The translations under genes and the position numbers were made by a program. From positions 1 through 64,000 of the forward strand of contig JAJAGP010000271.1 in NCBI GenBank assembly GCA_025084515.1: 64,000 nt of DNA. Reading direction: 5' to 3'. The notes under the pieces were generated by a model. It did no database searches, was not told the origin of the DNA, and saw only the letters and a list, made by a program, of their open reading frames with translations. This document shows positions 11,584 through 21,444 of the stretch, piece by piece. The DNA comes from Ancistrus triradiatus (lineage: Eukaryota > Chordata > Actinopteri > Siluriformes > Loricariidae). The first letter of the stretch is position 1. Each line of letters starts with the position of its first letter.

Positions 11584-12621
11584 CAGTGGTGCTTGAAAGT
11601 TTATGAATCCTTTAGAATGTTCTAGGTCTCTGCATAAAGATGCATGACAAAAGTATGTGAACCTTTGTTTCAGTATCTGGTGTGACCCCCCTGTGCAGCA
11701 ATAACTGCAACTAAACATTTTCTTGTAACTGTTGATCAGTCCTGCACACTGGCTTGGAGGAATTTTTGCCCATTCCTCCACACAGAACAGCTTCAACTCT
11801 GGGATGTTGGTGGGTTTCCACACATTAACTGCTCGCTTCAGTTCCTTCCACAACGTTTCGATTGGATTAAGGTCAGGACTTTGACTTGGCCATTCCAAAA
11901 CGTTAACTTTATTCTTCTTTAATCATTCTTTGGTAGAATGACTTGTGTGCTTAGGGTCGTTGTCTTGCTGCATGACCCACCTTCTCTTGAGATTCAGTTT
12001 ATGGACAGATGTCCTGACATTTTCCTTTAGAATTCTCTGATATAATTCAGAATTCATTGTTCCATCAATGACGGCAATGGCTCAGATGCAGCAAAACAGA
12101 CCCAAACCATGATACTACCACCACCATGTTTCACAGATGGGATAAGGTTCTTATGCTGGAATGTAGTGTTCTCCTTTCTCCAAACATAACGCTTTTCTTT
12201 TAAACCAAAAAGTTCTATTTTGGTCTCATCCATCCAAAAAACATTCTTCCAATAGCCTTCTGGCTTGTCCACGTGATCTTTCAAACTGTAAATGAGCATC
12301 AATGTTAAAAATAAATTAAAACAGGGTGCCCACTCACACCTGATTGTCATCCTATTGATTGAAAACATCTGACTCTAATTTCACCTTCAAATTAACTGCT
12401 AATTCTAGAGGTTCACATACTTTTGCCACTCACTAATATGTAATATATTGGACCATTTTGCTTAATAAATAAATGTCTAAGTATAATGTGTTTGTCTCAT
12501 TTGTTTAACTGGGTTCTCTTTATCTACTTTTAGGACTTGTGTGAAAATGTGATGTTTTAGGTTAACTTTTTGCAGAAATATAGAAAATTCTAAATGGTTC
12601 ACAAACTTTCAAGCACGACTG
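11584..12621 (-). mobile_element. Tc1-A copy inserted in the minisatellite, internally deleted
   Basis: It starts CAGTGGTGCTTGAAAGTTTA after TA (11582-11583) and ends CAAACTTTCAAGCACGACTG, followed by TG where TA is expected. The length is 1038 bp against about 1.54 kb for the copy at 25298. Most of the left terminal repeat is deleted, and the N-terminal half of the transposase is missing. The minisatellite continues on both sides, so the insertion is younger than the array. Confidence 0.9.
11670..12290 (-). pseudogene. Tc1-A transposase pseudogene, catalytic part only
   Basis: Reading leftward from 12290, HVDKPEGYWKNVFWMDETKI carries the first catalytic aspartate (MDET). TFQHKNLIPSVKHGGGSIMV is the conserved middle block, and SPDLNPIETLWKELK (about 11850-11895) carries the glutamate. 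A frameshift and a small deletion separate the two halves near 12060-12085, and the QQDND block is disrupted by frame changes. The helix-turn-helix DNA-binding half is absent; 12291 onward jumps to sequence near the right terminal repeat. It cannot encode active transposase. Confidence 0.85.
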
Positions 12622-12623
12622 TG

Positions 12624-13170
12624 AATCCAACCATGCACTCCCATCCAACTCCTACCCTGCAAACCACTATACCCAACACCCAACTCTTATTCTGCATTCC
12701 TCCCACATCCATCTCCTACTTTGCACTCCACTGTACACAGCCCCTGCTCTACAGCCCACTATATCCAACTCTTAGCCTGCACCACTACCACATTCGACTC
12801 CTACTCCACACAGCTGTTCCCAACTTCCACTCTACAGCCAACTATACCCAACAGGTACTTCTCCAACATCTGAATCTTCTTCAGGACAACAACTAAAACC
12901 GACATTCAACTCTTACCCTGCCATGAAATCTTCTCACACCAGCTACACTCAAAATCTAAGCTTTACCATGAACCCAACTCCTACCATATACCTCACTACA
13001 TCATCGCCAAACTCATACCCTAGTCTCTACTCTCATCCAACTCCTACTCTCTACCCCACTATACCAAACATCTCACTCATACCCTGCACCCCCACCCAAG
13101 TCCTACCCTGCAAACCACTATACCCAGTACCCACATTTTTTACTCTTAGTCTGCATCTGAACCCAACACG
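12624..13170. repeat. Degenerate G-poor minisatellite, right block
   Basis: This continues the array at 10108-11581 with the same diverged unit (CCAACTCCTACCCTGCAAAC, CACTATACCCAACACCCAAC). Periodicity fades near 13170. Confidence 0.8.
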
Positions 13171-14373
13171 TTAAAAGAGGTTGTTAGTGTTCCCTTTCTT
13201 TTAACTGATTTATTATTAATGCTTAGGCAATACTGCATGGTGTACAGGCATGCCAATAAAACTTTGAGAGAGCGAGAGCTCCATGCACGAAAGCACTAAT
13301 GCAGGCAGACCAGCTCTAGATCTTCAGGTCACAATTACATGAAGGCAGCCGTCTTTAAAAAAACAAAAGGTGCCCATTAAAAAGCATGCTGTCAGTCTAT
13401 ATCAGCTCATCCACATCAGCAGGAGCACCTCAGCTCGAGCGAAATAAGAGTCTCTCAGGTTTCATCACCTGCATGCGTCTGATTGGAGACGCTTTCAGGG
13501 TCGCTGGCAAGCAGCCGATGCAGAGCCAGACGAGCAAGAAATGTTACTTTTCATTTAACCCTGTCCTACCTGGATTTCAGCCCAACGCCAGATTTCACCT
13601 GTATTATACAATGGGTGTGTTTAAAAGCACGTCCAAGTCATTAAGCAAAACCAAATCTGAACTTGCTATCAACATGGTCAAAGCAGGTGGAGTGCAAGGT
13701 GCACGTTAATGTAGCCGCAGTTGCAATGTGTTTGAAATCAGCATCCAAAAGGCTGTGGCTAATCATGCAGTCTGGAACCACCTGCTAATTACCCTCTGCA
13801 GTAGGAGCTCTGGATGACATAAAATCACACACGGCTCTGCAAGTAGCTCTGAAATGGTGTAATCCAAGAGACATAAAAAAGCTGTGAATTAAAGAACAAA
13901 TGTGAGCTTATGACACATGTAAGCTGGATTTCAATAAAGGCAAATAAATGGTGTGGATTGATTTGGTAAGGCTAATAGACAGTTAGACTCCCAGCTTAAC
14001 TAGATAATGCAAATACAGTACTAACATGCATTCAGAGTGTCTCCAAAACCTGTATACAGTCAGAGTTGCCAGGTCTGCATGACAAGAGTAGTCCAAATCC
14101 CCATTAAAAAGGTCCAAATGGATGTCCAATTGACAGGCAGAGAAAATTTCCTTATTCACTATAATCCTAAGTGATCTTAAATTGTGATATTTACCATTAC
14201 ATAAGAATGTTTGACCTGGAAACCAGTCCATCGCAGGGCTGGGAGGGGTTGCTGTGGGAGCGGGGGTGATCCCCCACCTGACCTCCACTCGCTCATATAC
14301 AGCTAATTGTATCTGCATGTGAAATCCAACCTGGCCAGAATGTACTGTCGGGACAACCTCAATTTGGCGAATG
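13171..14373. other. No recognisable gene
   Basis: A 107-residue open frame at 13386-13709 has no motif I recognise. A stretch near 14215-14250 (AACCAGTCCATCGCAGGGCT) resembles part of the L2-tail repeat found at 19797-20445. Otherwise nothing is supported. Confidence 0.45.
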
Positions 14374-14635
14374 TCTCTAATAAAGTGGACAGTGAGTGAA
14401 CAGTGGTTTACAACTCCAACAGCACTGCTGTGTCTGATCCACTCATACCAGCACAACACACACTAACACCACCACCACATCAGTGTCACTGCAGTGCTGA
14501 GAATGATCAGCCAACAAACAGTACCTGATCTGTATTGGTCCTGTGGAGGTCCTGACCAGCAGAGGACAGATTAAAGTGGACAAACAAAGTATTTAGACAG
14601 ATGGACTACAGTCTGTAATTATGCAATATGTATAT
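14374..14635 (-). repeat. Half copy of palindromic fish MITE
   Basis: The blocks TAATAAAGTGGACAGTGAGT, GTGTCTGATCCACTCATACC, ATCAGTGTCACTGCAGTGCT and ATGGACTACAGTCTGTAATT are found in reverse complement in the left arm of the palindromic element at 28731-29430. Only one arm is present and no coding sequence is seen. Confidence 0.75.
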
Positions 14636-15015
14636 AAGAATGTGCAAAAATGCATTTCCTATGAGCTTACTCTATGACTGGGTTCTATTGCCCAATAATT
14701 TCCTGGCACAATGAGGAACTACCAGTGAGTAAATTAGTTATACAAGGTGGTCATTATTGGGAACATTGACCTCCTGTACTGTTCCTTACTACAGAGGTGT
14801 CGAATGATACTTATTTAAAACAGCACACCACATGGCTGTTAGCATGCACGAGGCTCCAAACAACATACCAGGAACAGAAAAAGCAAAAATATTTGACCAA
14901 ATTCTGCTGGAAAAAAAAACAGGAACATGGCAACCATTCCCAGCGGTTAAATGAACTGTTTTCAGGAACATGATGCACAGAACTGGCTACCACAATTCTG
15001 TTTTTAGAAACACAC

Positions 15016-15150
15016 AGTGAGAGCCAAAAGTGTGAGACCACTAGTGAACTTCTGTTTTGCATTTGAATCGAATGTAATACAGTGTTTTTCATTGCAGATT
15101 AGTAAAACAAAGAAAAGTTTTGGAAAAATACATCTTCAGTTATTTGTTGC
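15016..15150 (+). mobile_element. Possible terminal-repeat fragment of another Tc1-like lineage (Tc1-I)
   Basis: CAGTGAGAGCCAAAAGTGTG followed by AGACCACTAGTGAA resembles the ends of Tc1-like elements. No partner end or transposase is seen, so the call rests on a short match to memory. Confidence 0.4.
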
Positions 15151-15235
15151 AAAGCTTTGTAGTGTGTTTTTGGGTTATTATTCAGTAGTTTTAAGTAGTG
15201 GTCTCTGCCTTTTGGCTCCAACTGTACTACACACA

Positions 15236-15352
15236 CTCTACGATGGTACGATAGATTGGCACCGTCTGGGGTCATTCCTGACTTGCACCCTGTGTCGCCG
15301 GCTACTCACTGGCTTTCCCACGACCATGACCAAGGATTGAGCAGATAAGAAT
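15236..15352 (-). repeat. L2-tail/SINE-like repeat fragment
   Basis: The blocks CGATAGATTGGCACCGTCTG and CATGACCAAGGATTGAGCAG, with a GAATGAATGA tail, are reverse-complement matches to the widespread repeat seen in forward orientation at 19797-20096. Part of the middle is missing. Confidence 0.7.
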
Positions 15353-15436
15353 GAATGAATGACTATAATACACGTAAGAGGGAAGTAATTGGTAAATATT
15401 ATTTCATTGAAGTATCCTGAAATATAAATCTTACAA

Positions 15437-15512
15437 AACTGGAGTACCTGGAGGAACCTCACTCAAAAAACAAAGAGAATGTGCAGACTCCATACAGGCA
15501 GCTGTTATGCAA
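15437..15512 (+). repeat. L2-tail/SINE-like repeat, short middle fragment
   Basis: CTGGAGTACCTGGAGGAACC and GAATGTGCAGACTCCATACA match the middle of the same repeat as at 20285-20360. Confidence 0.6.
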
Positions 15513-16433
15513 GGAAGGAACAAACGGGGTCTCTGGAGCTGTGAGGTGGCCCCTACAACAGCCCAATTCCATGTTCTGCCTTTAATTGTGTAAATGATCA
15601 CCTCTTAAATGTATTTGCGGTGTTTTTGTTGTTTTTCTATGTGCAGAACTGTGCTATGCATATGCATGAGAGCTCAGACGCCAGGGCTGCAAATCGCTCC
15701 TTAAATCAGGCTTAGCGCATCTACCCTAGGGGGTGTTTTAATACTTTCGAAAATATGACTTCATCCTTTTCTGTCATCATGAATCTGAACATCTACTGCA
15801 ATCTCTGGGACTTCTGCAGGACCTCCAGCGCCACCTGTCCAAATATCCTCACGCACTGAAGCTCAGGCAGCGATCGCTCACAATACGCTGGATTGCAGTA
15901 TTGTGAAAGGTTCGTCAAAAAGCTTCCACCCAAAGCTACAGTTTGACGCCGAGATTACTGAGTTCATTAGAGTGTTTAGCCCGGAGGGATTACTGGAAAT
16001 AAAAATGCCACCGTGATCTACATGACCCTGGGGCAGCGCCTTCTGTTTGATGCCCTTTCCAGGTTCACGACGAAAATGATTTAATTATATATGAAGCTTA
16101 CCTTAAGTTGGAGGCATGGGTGATTCTAGGATCAGAGCCTTAGGGGAAAAACCAGCCCACTTGTTGTTTTTTTTTTAAACCAAAAAAATCTTTTACATTT
16201 TAGTGTAATTTTGGACCATCGTTTCCACACTTGCGAAGGAAGAACCGCTGACTTTTTTTGGTTGGGAAAACAAAACACTTACTGGAAAGACACCAACAAT
16301 TCTGAGAAACATTCCTTGAACACTGAGCCCGTGAGCCACAGATGCATCAATTGGATCACACCATTTGAGGCAAAGGGGGACTGCTTTATTTTCAATGCTT
16401 ATATACTTTCTATGGCTTTAACTTTTTTTTCAG
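15513..16433. other. No confirmed gene; one weak exon-like frame
   Basis: From 15820 to 16016 there is an open plus-strand frame of about 65 codons preceded by CTGGGACTTCTGCAG, which would serve as a splice acceptor. I do not recognise the protein (see findings). The rest shows nothing. Confidence 0.35.
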
Positions 16434-16441
16434 CTTATCAG

Positions 16442-17160
16442 CACAGATGTGGACTTTGAACTCTGGGTGGACAAAATCAACAAAAACTTTGATTTTACCA
16501 TCAATGACTTGGACTTGGACCCAACTTTAAGACTCGAAAAGACTTGAGAGCCCCCACAAACCCACTTTAACGATTTATTTCCAAGTGTTAAAATAATATT
16601 GAATCACATAACTGAGCAGTTTGTATTGCTTGCATAGTGCTGTATCACTGTAATGCTACGGAGCTGATCCTTATCTGAGCTTATCTGTAACCTTGCAACA
16701 AGTCAGCAGTCAGTCTCATTTTTGGGGGCCACTAATTTTAATCATTTTCAATTATAAATACTATGCTGATTGAATAAAAAAAGAAATGCAAAATGCAAAC
16801 CATGGAGTGAAGATCACAGATGGAGATGCAACAAGATCAAACTTTGTTCAATATTTGAGGCCCCACAAAGAACAGTACGTCTGTGCTTATATAAGTACAT
16901 ATTAATTAGCTAGCCAGCTAACTTAACAGCCTAATGATGAACACTAGCTAATGTTAATGGAGCTCTCCCAACATATCATTTGTATTGTTGATTTTTTTTC
17001 TAACCGCACTTGTCAAGAAGTTGTTGAAATACAGCACACCAAAACAAGCCCATATGGTATCTGGTGTCTTGAATTGGACTTGAAGTTTAGGATTTTGGAC
17101 TTGAGTTTCAAGACTTGAAACTTACTTTAATTGAATCTTATTGACTTGTTCCTACCTCTG
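16442..17160. mobile_element. Short non-autonomous hAT-type element
   Basis: The interior has the runs of ACTTGGACTTGGACC and ACTTGAGTTTCAAGACTTGA seen in a common fish hAT-derived repeat. The ends are CACAGATGTGG on the left and, read inward, CAGAGGTAGG on the right. An exact 8-base duplication CTTATCAG flanks it (16434-16441 and 17161-17168), as expected for hAT. The element is 719 bp and has no coding sequence. Confidence 0.8.
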
Positions 17161-17168
17161 CTTATCAG

Positions 17169-17607
17169 AGACAAACTTATGTTGAAAAATCCCAACAAAA
17201 ATGTACTATTTTTAGTACTGATGGGACTTTTGAGAGAACCCCTAATAAGGGGCAAGACACATCTACGATTAGAGGCTTTTCAGTAGCTATGACAGTGAAG
17301 TCCATAATGTTCTGGCCATTAACCTTTAAAACCTGATGAATAATGGCTTCCGCTTCCTGTAAATGTGCTGTAAGAATGACGAGTTTCTCCATAAAAGGCT
17401 TAGAGCTGCACTCACTAAAGGTCTGCAGTTCAGGTGAATGCCCTTTGCTCTTTTTCGGACTCGTCATATTACGAAACACCCGCTACATCCACTTCATGAA
17501 GTGGCAGGAGACACGAAAGTCACTTCCCAAATCTGTAAGTCCTGATTACTGGCTAGTAGACTAAGCACCTGGTTATTGTTCTCATCAGGCCAAGCTAGTG
17601 TGTTTTA
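17169..17607. other. Unrecognised 100-codon minus-strand frame
   Basis: A minus-strand frame (17479 to 17177) begins MFRNMTSPKKSKG and ends at a stop. It has no domain I know. It could be the start of a retroelement ORF or chance. Confidence 0.25.
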
Positions 17608-17615
17608 GTGAGTGA

Positions 17616-17671
<56 letters not shown>

Positions 17672-17672
17672 A
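17608..17672. repeat. GTGA/GT microsatellite
   Basis: GTGAGTGAGTGAG passes into an almost pure GT run. Confidence 0.95.
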
Positions 17673-17954
17673 TGTTTTTAGCCTCCACGTTGCTTTGATT
17701 ATAGGCTCAACATGAGACAATGGTCTTTGTCAGTGGGAGTGGACTGGCTTTAGTCAACGCAATCAAAAAAGGTTGTTGGCAAGATTCGAAGCTCACCCTT
17801 GACCCAGGAGGCCTTTTGTCTTAGACTATAGGATTTTGGCATGTGTTGCTCTATAGAGCTCCTTTCCGAATTTTCTGTAATGATCATAGTCATAGTGTGA
17901 TTACCACCAGCTTTTTTTACATTATCCAAGGACTCTCCGGGACTGTTTCGAACA

Positions 17955-18881
17955 CAATGAGTGAGTTTATGTGCTACTTAATAATCCAATCGTAACGCTG
18001 TTTTCTGCAGATTACTCAAGTGGTCATATCAACAGCATACTCTGATTTCCCAGATGGATTAAGGTCTGGAAATCAGAATACGAAATCCAATAAAGACAGC
18101 TGAATTTTAACTTGGTAATTGGATTTCTCAGCACTTGTAACCATTTTCTCTGATTTCAATCAGTTTTCACAGTCAGTATGCTTATTCTAAGAGAGTTGGC
18201 TTTTGGGGGGATTTTTTCCATTGACCTGCAGTGTATTTTTCAAGTGGGATTTGGCAAACACACATTTGAATGCAGCACGGAATGAAACACAGTGAAACAG
18301 CTAACAAACTCTAAAAAGACTTTCAAAGGCAGAATATCCTCAAGGAGGTTAAGAGATTCATTGTTTAATTAATGACATCGTTCTGTGAAATTATTAGCTT
18401 ATTACAAAGTAGAAATCTGACATGGAGCTTTCCCATTAGCTGAATACCCAAGTGCATGCAAACTTATTGATCAGATTACTAACAAAATCTGAATTTCTGC
18501 AGTTATTAGATTATTAAGTGGATGTAAACGCACTTAATAAGCGCCATGGAAATTTTTTCCATAGACCTGGTAGTTGTTTTTTTACTTGCATGATCTGGCA
18601 ACCCCGAAATTAAACGCGGCACCCGCTACACGGCTATTGCATGCGTTGTGAAGACTCAAACGCAGTATTTGCACTAGAAATTGAGGAATTTGATTATTTA
18701 ATACTGAAATTTTAAGTTTACATTACATTATTTTGTGAGATTATTACCTGAGTCACGTAAACCAGGTTTCCCATTATCTGATTACTCAAGTGTATGTAAA
18801 CTCGTTGATCGGATTACTGACAAAATCTGATTTTCTGCAGTTATCGGATTAATAAGTGCATGTAAACACACTCACTGATTG
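17955..18881. mobile_element. hAT-like repeat with internal duplication of about 337 bp
   Basis: The ends are an imperfect inverted pair. CAATGAGTGAGTTTATGTGC then TACTTAATAATCC lie on the left, and on the right, read inward, CAATCAGTGAGTGTGTTTAC then TTATTAATCC. Inside, a unit is present twice about 337 bases apart (TTTTTTCCATTGACCTG near 18216 and TTTTTTCCATAGACCTG near 18553; AACAAAATCTGA in both). No clear 8-base flanking duplication is found, so the exact ends are uncertain. No coding sequence. Confidence 0.55.
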
Positions 18882-19096
18882 AGACATGTTTATTGAAGGT
18901 GCAACCAATCCTGAGAAACATATAGCATCTGTGAATGGCTACATCAGCCAGTGCATAGTGGAAGACACTGTCCCCATGTCATCTCCTCTCCCAACCAGAA
19001 ACCATGAGTAAACATGAGAAGCCTTCTAAGCAAGAGATAAGTCTGTTTCAGGCCATCACAGAATCTCATCATACCTGTTCTAAGAACTGGGACTCC

Positions 19097-19258
19097 GGGA
19101 GCCTAGCGTTTAAGACACTGGACTATGGACCTGAAGAGCCACACTGCCACTGTTGGATCCTTGACGAAATCCCTTAACCTACAATTGCTTGGATTGTTTG
19201 ATAGGGTAAGGTGTAAGTTGCTCTGGGTAAGGGCGTGTACTAAATGACTACCTCCAGG
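19097..19258 (+). repeat. tRNA-type SINE-like repeat, copy 1
   Basis: It has the layout of a common fish SINE: GCCTAGCGTTTAAGACACTG, then CACTGCCACTGTTGGATCCT, CCCTTAACCTACAATTGCTT and GTTGCTCTGGGTAAGGGCGT ending CTAAATGAC. Other copies are at 29432, 29661/31264, 50190 and 56486. Confidence 0.75.
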
Positions 19259-19796
19259 ACACCACAGACACTCAGCCTATGTGGCAGGGCATTCAGTTCA
19301 ACTCTAGGACGTCATCTCACACCTGGGACAGTGATGCAAAGAACAACATGACCGCAAGGAAGACCATCCCTTCTCCCAAACAACCATATGCTCTGTCTGA
19401 CCACGGCTGAAGACTAAACCCTCGTAAGGCTGCTAGATCTGACAACAGACCTGGCCGAGTCCTCAGAGGATGCACAAACTGACTGGCAGTTGTTCTCACT
19501 GACATCTTCAAAATCCAGAAGTTGTTAGTGTCCTGCCGTAATAACTACCATCCCACTCACACCGATTGCCAAGATATGCTTTGAGAGGCTTGTCGTGCCC
19601 CCTGCAGTTTGCATAGTGTCCTAACTGTTCAACAGACAATGATTAAATATTTTATTTTCTATTTTATATATTATATTTCATATTTAATTGGATTTTATTT
19701 ATTATATGCTCTATTTTATTCTATTTTATTTTATTTACTATATTCTCTATTTTATTTATTCTATTTCGCTGTGTGTATTTTTTATTTAATTTAATT
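19259..19796. other. No gene; AT-rich low-complexity tail
   Basis: 19259-19600 shows no recognised coding sequence. 19640-19796 is a TATTTTATTC-type low-complexity run. Confidence 0.6.
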
Positions 19797-20096
19797 TATT
19801 CATTCATTTTCTTTTCCGCTTAATCCTCATCAGGGTCACGGGACAGCCGGTGCCTAGCCAGCAGCATGGGGCACAAGGAATTAACAACTCTAGAAAGGGT
19901 GCCAATCCATCGTAGGGCACATATACTGGATATATGGAATGTGGGAGGAAACTGGAGTACCTGCAATAAACCCATGTGGACATGCACACTCCACACAGAA
20001 AAGACCCAGACCTCTCCACCTGGGATCAAACCCAGGACCTTCTCGCTGTCAGGCAACAGTGCTACTCACCACTGACCAACCAAGCCAACGTGCCTT
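19797..20096 (+). repeat. L2-tail/SINE-like repeat, copy A of an adjacent pair
   Basis: It starts ATTTTCTTTTCCGCTTAATC, continues CAGGGTCACGG, TGCCAATCCATCGTAGGGCA and GGAGGAAACTGGAGTACCTG, and ends with CAACAGTGCTACTCACCACT. This is a widespread teleost repeat resembling LINE L2 3' tails. It carries no gene. Confidence 0.8.
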
Positions 20097-20097
20097 T

Positions 20098-20445
20098 AAT
20101 TTAGTTTAATCAGTTTCTTATCCACTTGATCCTGGTGAGGGTCACGGGAGAGTCTGCACCTAGACAGCAGCACAAAGTGCAAGACAGGTACTACCCTAGG
20201 CATACCAATCCATCCAAGACACATACACTCACACACAAACTCACCTACTAGGGGCACTTTAGAAGCACCAATTAACCGAACACACATGTTTGAGAGGAAA
20301 CTGGAGTGTCCAGAGTAAACCCACATGGGTATGAGGAGAACATGCAAACTCTACATAGGCGGAGTCCGAGGTCGGGATCGAACCGGGAATGTTGGAGCAG
20401 TGAGGCAATCGCACTATCCACTTCACCACCGTGCCACCCTTTAAT
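20098..20445 (+). repeat. L2-tail/SINE-like repeat, copy B
   Basis: Same order of blocks as the preceding copy: TTATCCACTTGATCCTGGTG, AGGGTCACGGGAGAG, CATACCAATCCATCCAAGAC, GAGAACATGCAAACTCTACA, CACCACCGTGCCACC. The two copies lie head to tail but are clearly diverged from each other. Confidence 0.8.
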
Positions 20446-20519
20446 TGAATTGAATTTACTTAAATTTAATGATTGCATATGTACAGCAATACAGTTCCGT
20501 ACCTGTTTGAGTCTTTACC

Positions 20520-20672
20520 CTTTCAAGGTTTCTCCTTTTCACATTTAGGGAAATTTTCCTTGTCACTCTCACCCTAGGCTTGCTCCACTTGGGCTATGGT
20601 CCTAGATCCTTGTAACGCTGCTTTTGAGACACTACTGTAAAAACAGCTATATAAATAAATCTGACTTGACCC
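20520..20672 (+). repeat. Dispersed fish repeat, core TTTTCCTTGTCACTCTCACC, copy 2
   Basis: Reverse complement of the repeat at 7918-8010 and 34064-34235, but more complete. It ends TATATAAATAAATCTGACTT. Confidence 0.7.
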
Positions 20673-20696
20673 ACCTAGACAAAAAGGACACATAAA

Positions 20697-21080
20697 TGAG
20701 AATACTGTTCATGGACTTCAGTTCAGAGTTCAGCAGCATCATCCTTCTGGTGGCAAGTGATGGAAAAGCTTAGTCCACTCTTCCTGAACACCTCCATTTG
20801 CAACTGGATCCTGGACTTTCTGACCAAGAGACCACAGTCACAGACTGTCAGGATCGGTAAAATCACCACACTGAGTCGCGGTGCTCCCCCGGGCTTTGTG
20901 CTGAGTCCACTGTTGTTCACACTGCTGACTCATGACTGCGCTGCAAAGTACGGTTCGAACCACATCATCAAATTAACTGATGACAGAACCGTGGTGGGCC
21001 TCATCAACAAGAACGATGAGTCAGCATGCAGAGAGGAGGTGGAACGGCTTTTGGACTGGTGCAGATTTATGGGTGGACAG
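20697..21080 (+). pseudogene. Non-LTR retrotransposon (LINE) reverse transcriptase relic
   Basis: A frame at 20697 reads MRILFMDFSSEFSSI, the LINE block that precedes the palm and carries the first catalytic aspartate. After a frameshift the frame from 20757 reads ICNWILDFLTKRPQSQTVRI, then GAPPGFVLSPLLFTLLTHDC (family PQGxxLSP) and KLTDDRTVVGLI. LTDD stands at the catalytic FADD position (first D at 20979). It ends with REEVERLLDWC before a GACA microsatellite. The sequence suits the fish CR1/L2/Rex group. Endonuclease, 5' part and 3' end are missing. Confidence 0.85.
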
Positions 21081-21104
21081 ACAGATATGTTGGGTGAATG
21101 GATG

Positions 21105-21143
21105 TAGACAGACAGACAGACAGACAGACAGATGGATGGACAG
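21105..21143. repeat. GACA microsatellite
   Basis: Six or more GACA units followed by GATGGATGGACAG, immediately before the Tc1-D insertion. Confidence 0.9.
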
Positions 21144-21444
21144 TTTATACACTGCTCAAATAAATAAAGGGAACACTTAAATAACACAATATAACTCCAA
21201 GTAAATCAAACTTATGTGAAATCAAACTGTCCACTTAGAAAGCAACACTGATTGACAATCAATTTCACATGCTGTTGTGTAAATGGAATAGACAACAGGT
21301 GGAAATTATTGGCAATTAGCAAGACACTCAATAAAGGAGTGGTTCTGCAGGTGGGGACCACAGACCACTTCTCAGTACCTATGCTTTCTGGCTGATGTTT
21401 TGGTCACTTTTGAATGTTGGTGGTGCTTTCACACTCGTGGTATC

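Noticed and set aside
10108..13170. CRISPR-like array
   Set aside because: Units are adjacent and diverged without unique spacers, and the context is a fish genome.
17955..18881. 8-base target duplication for this hAT-like repeat
   Set aside because: The flanks at the ends I can define (TTCGAACA and AGACATGT) do not match, so the borders remain open.
19097..19258. Functional tRNA gene
   Set aside because: The SINE heads lack recognisable paired arms, and copies are diverged.
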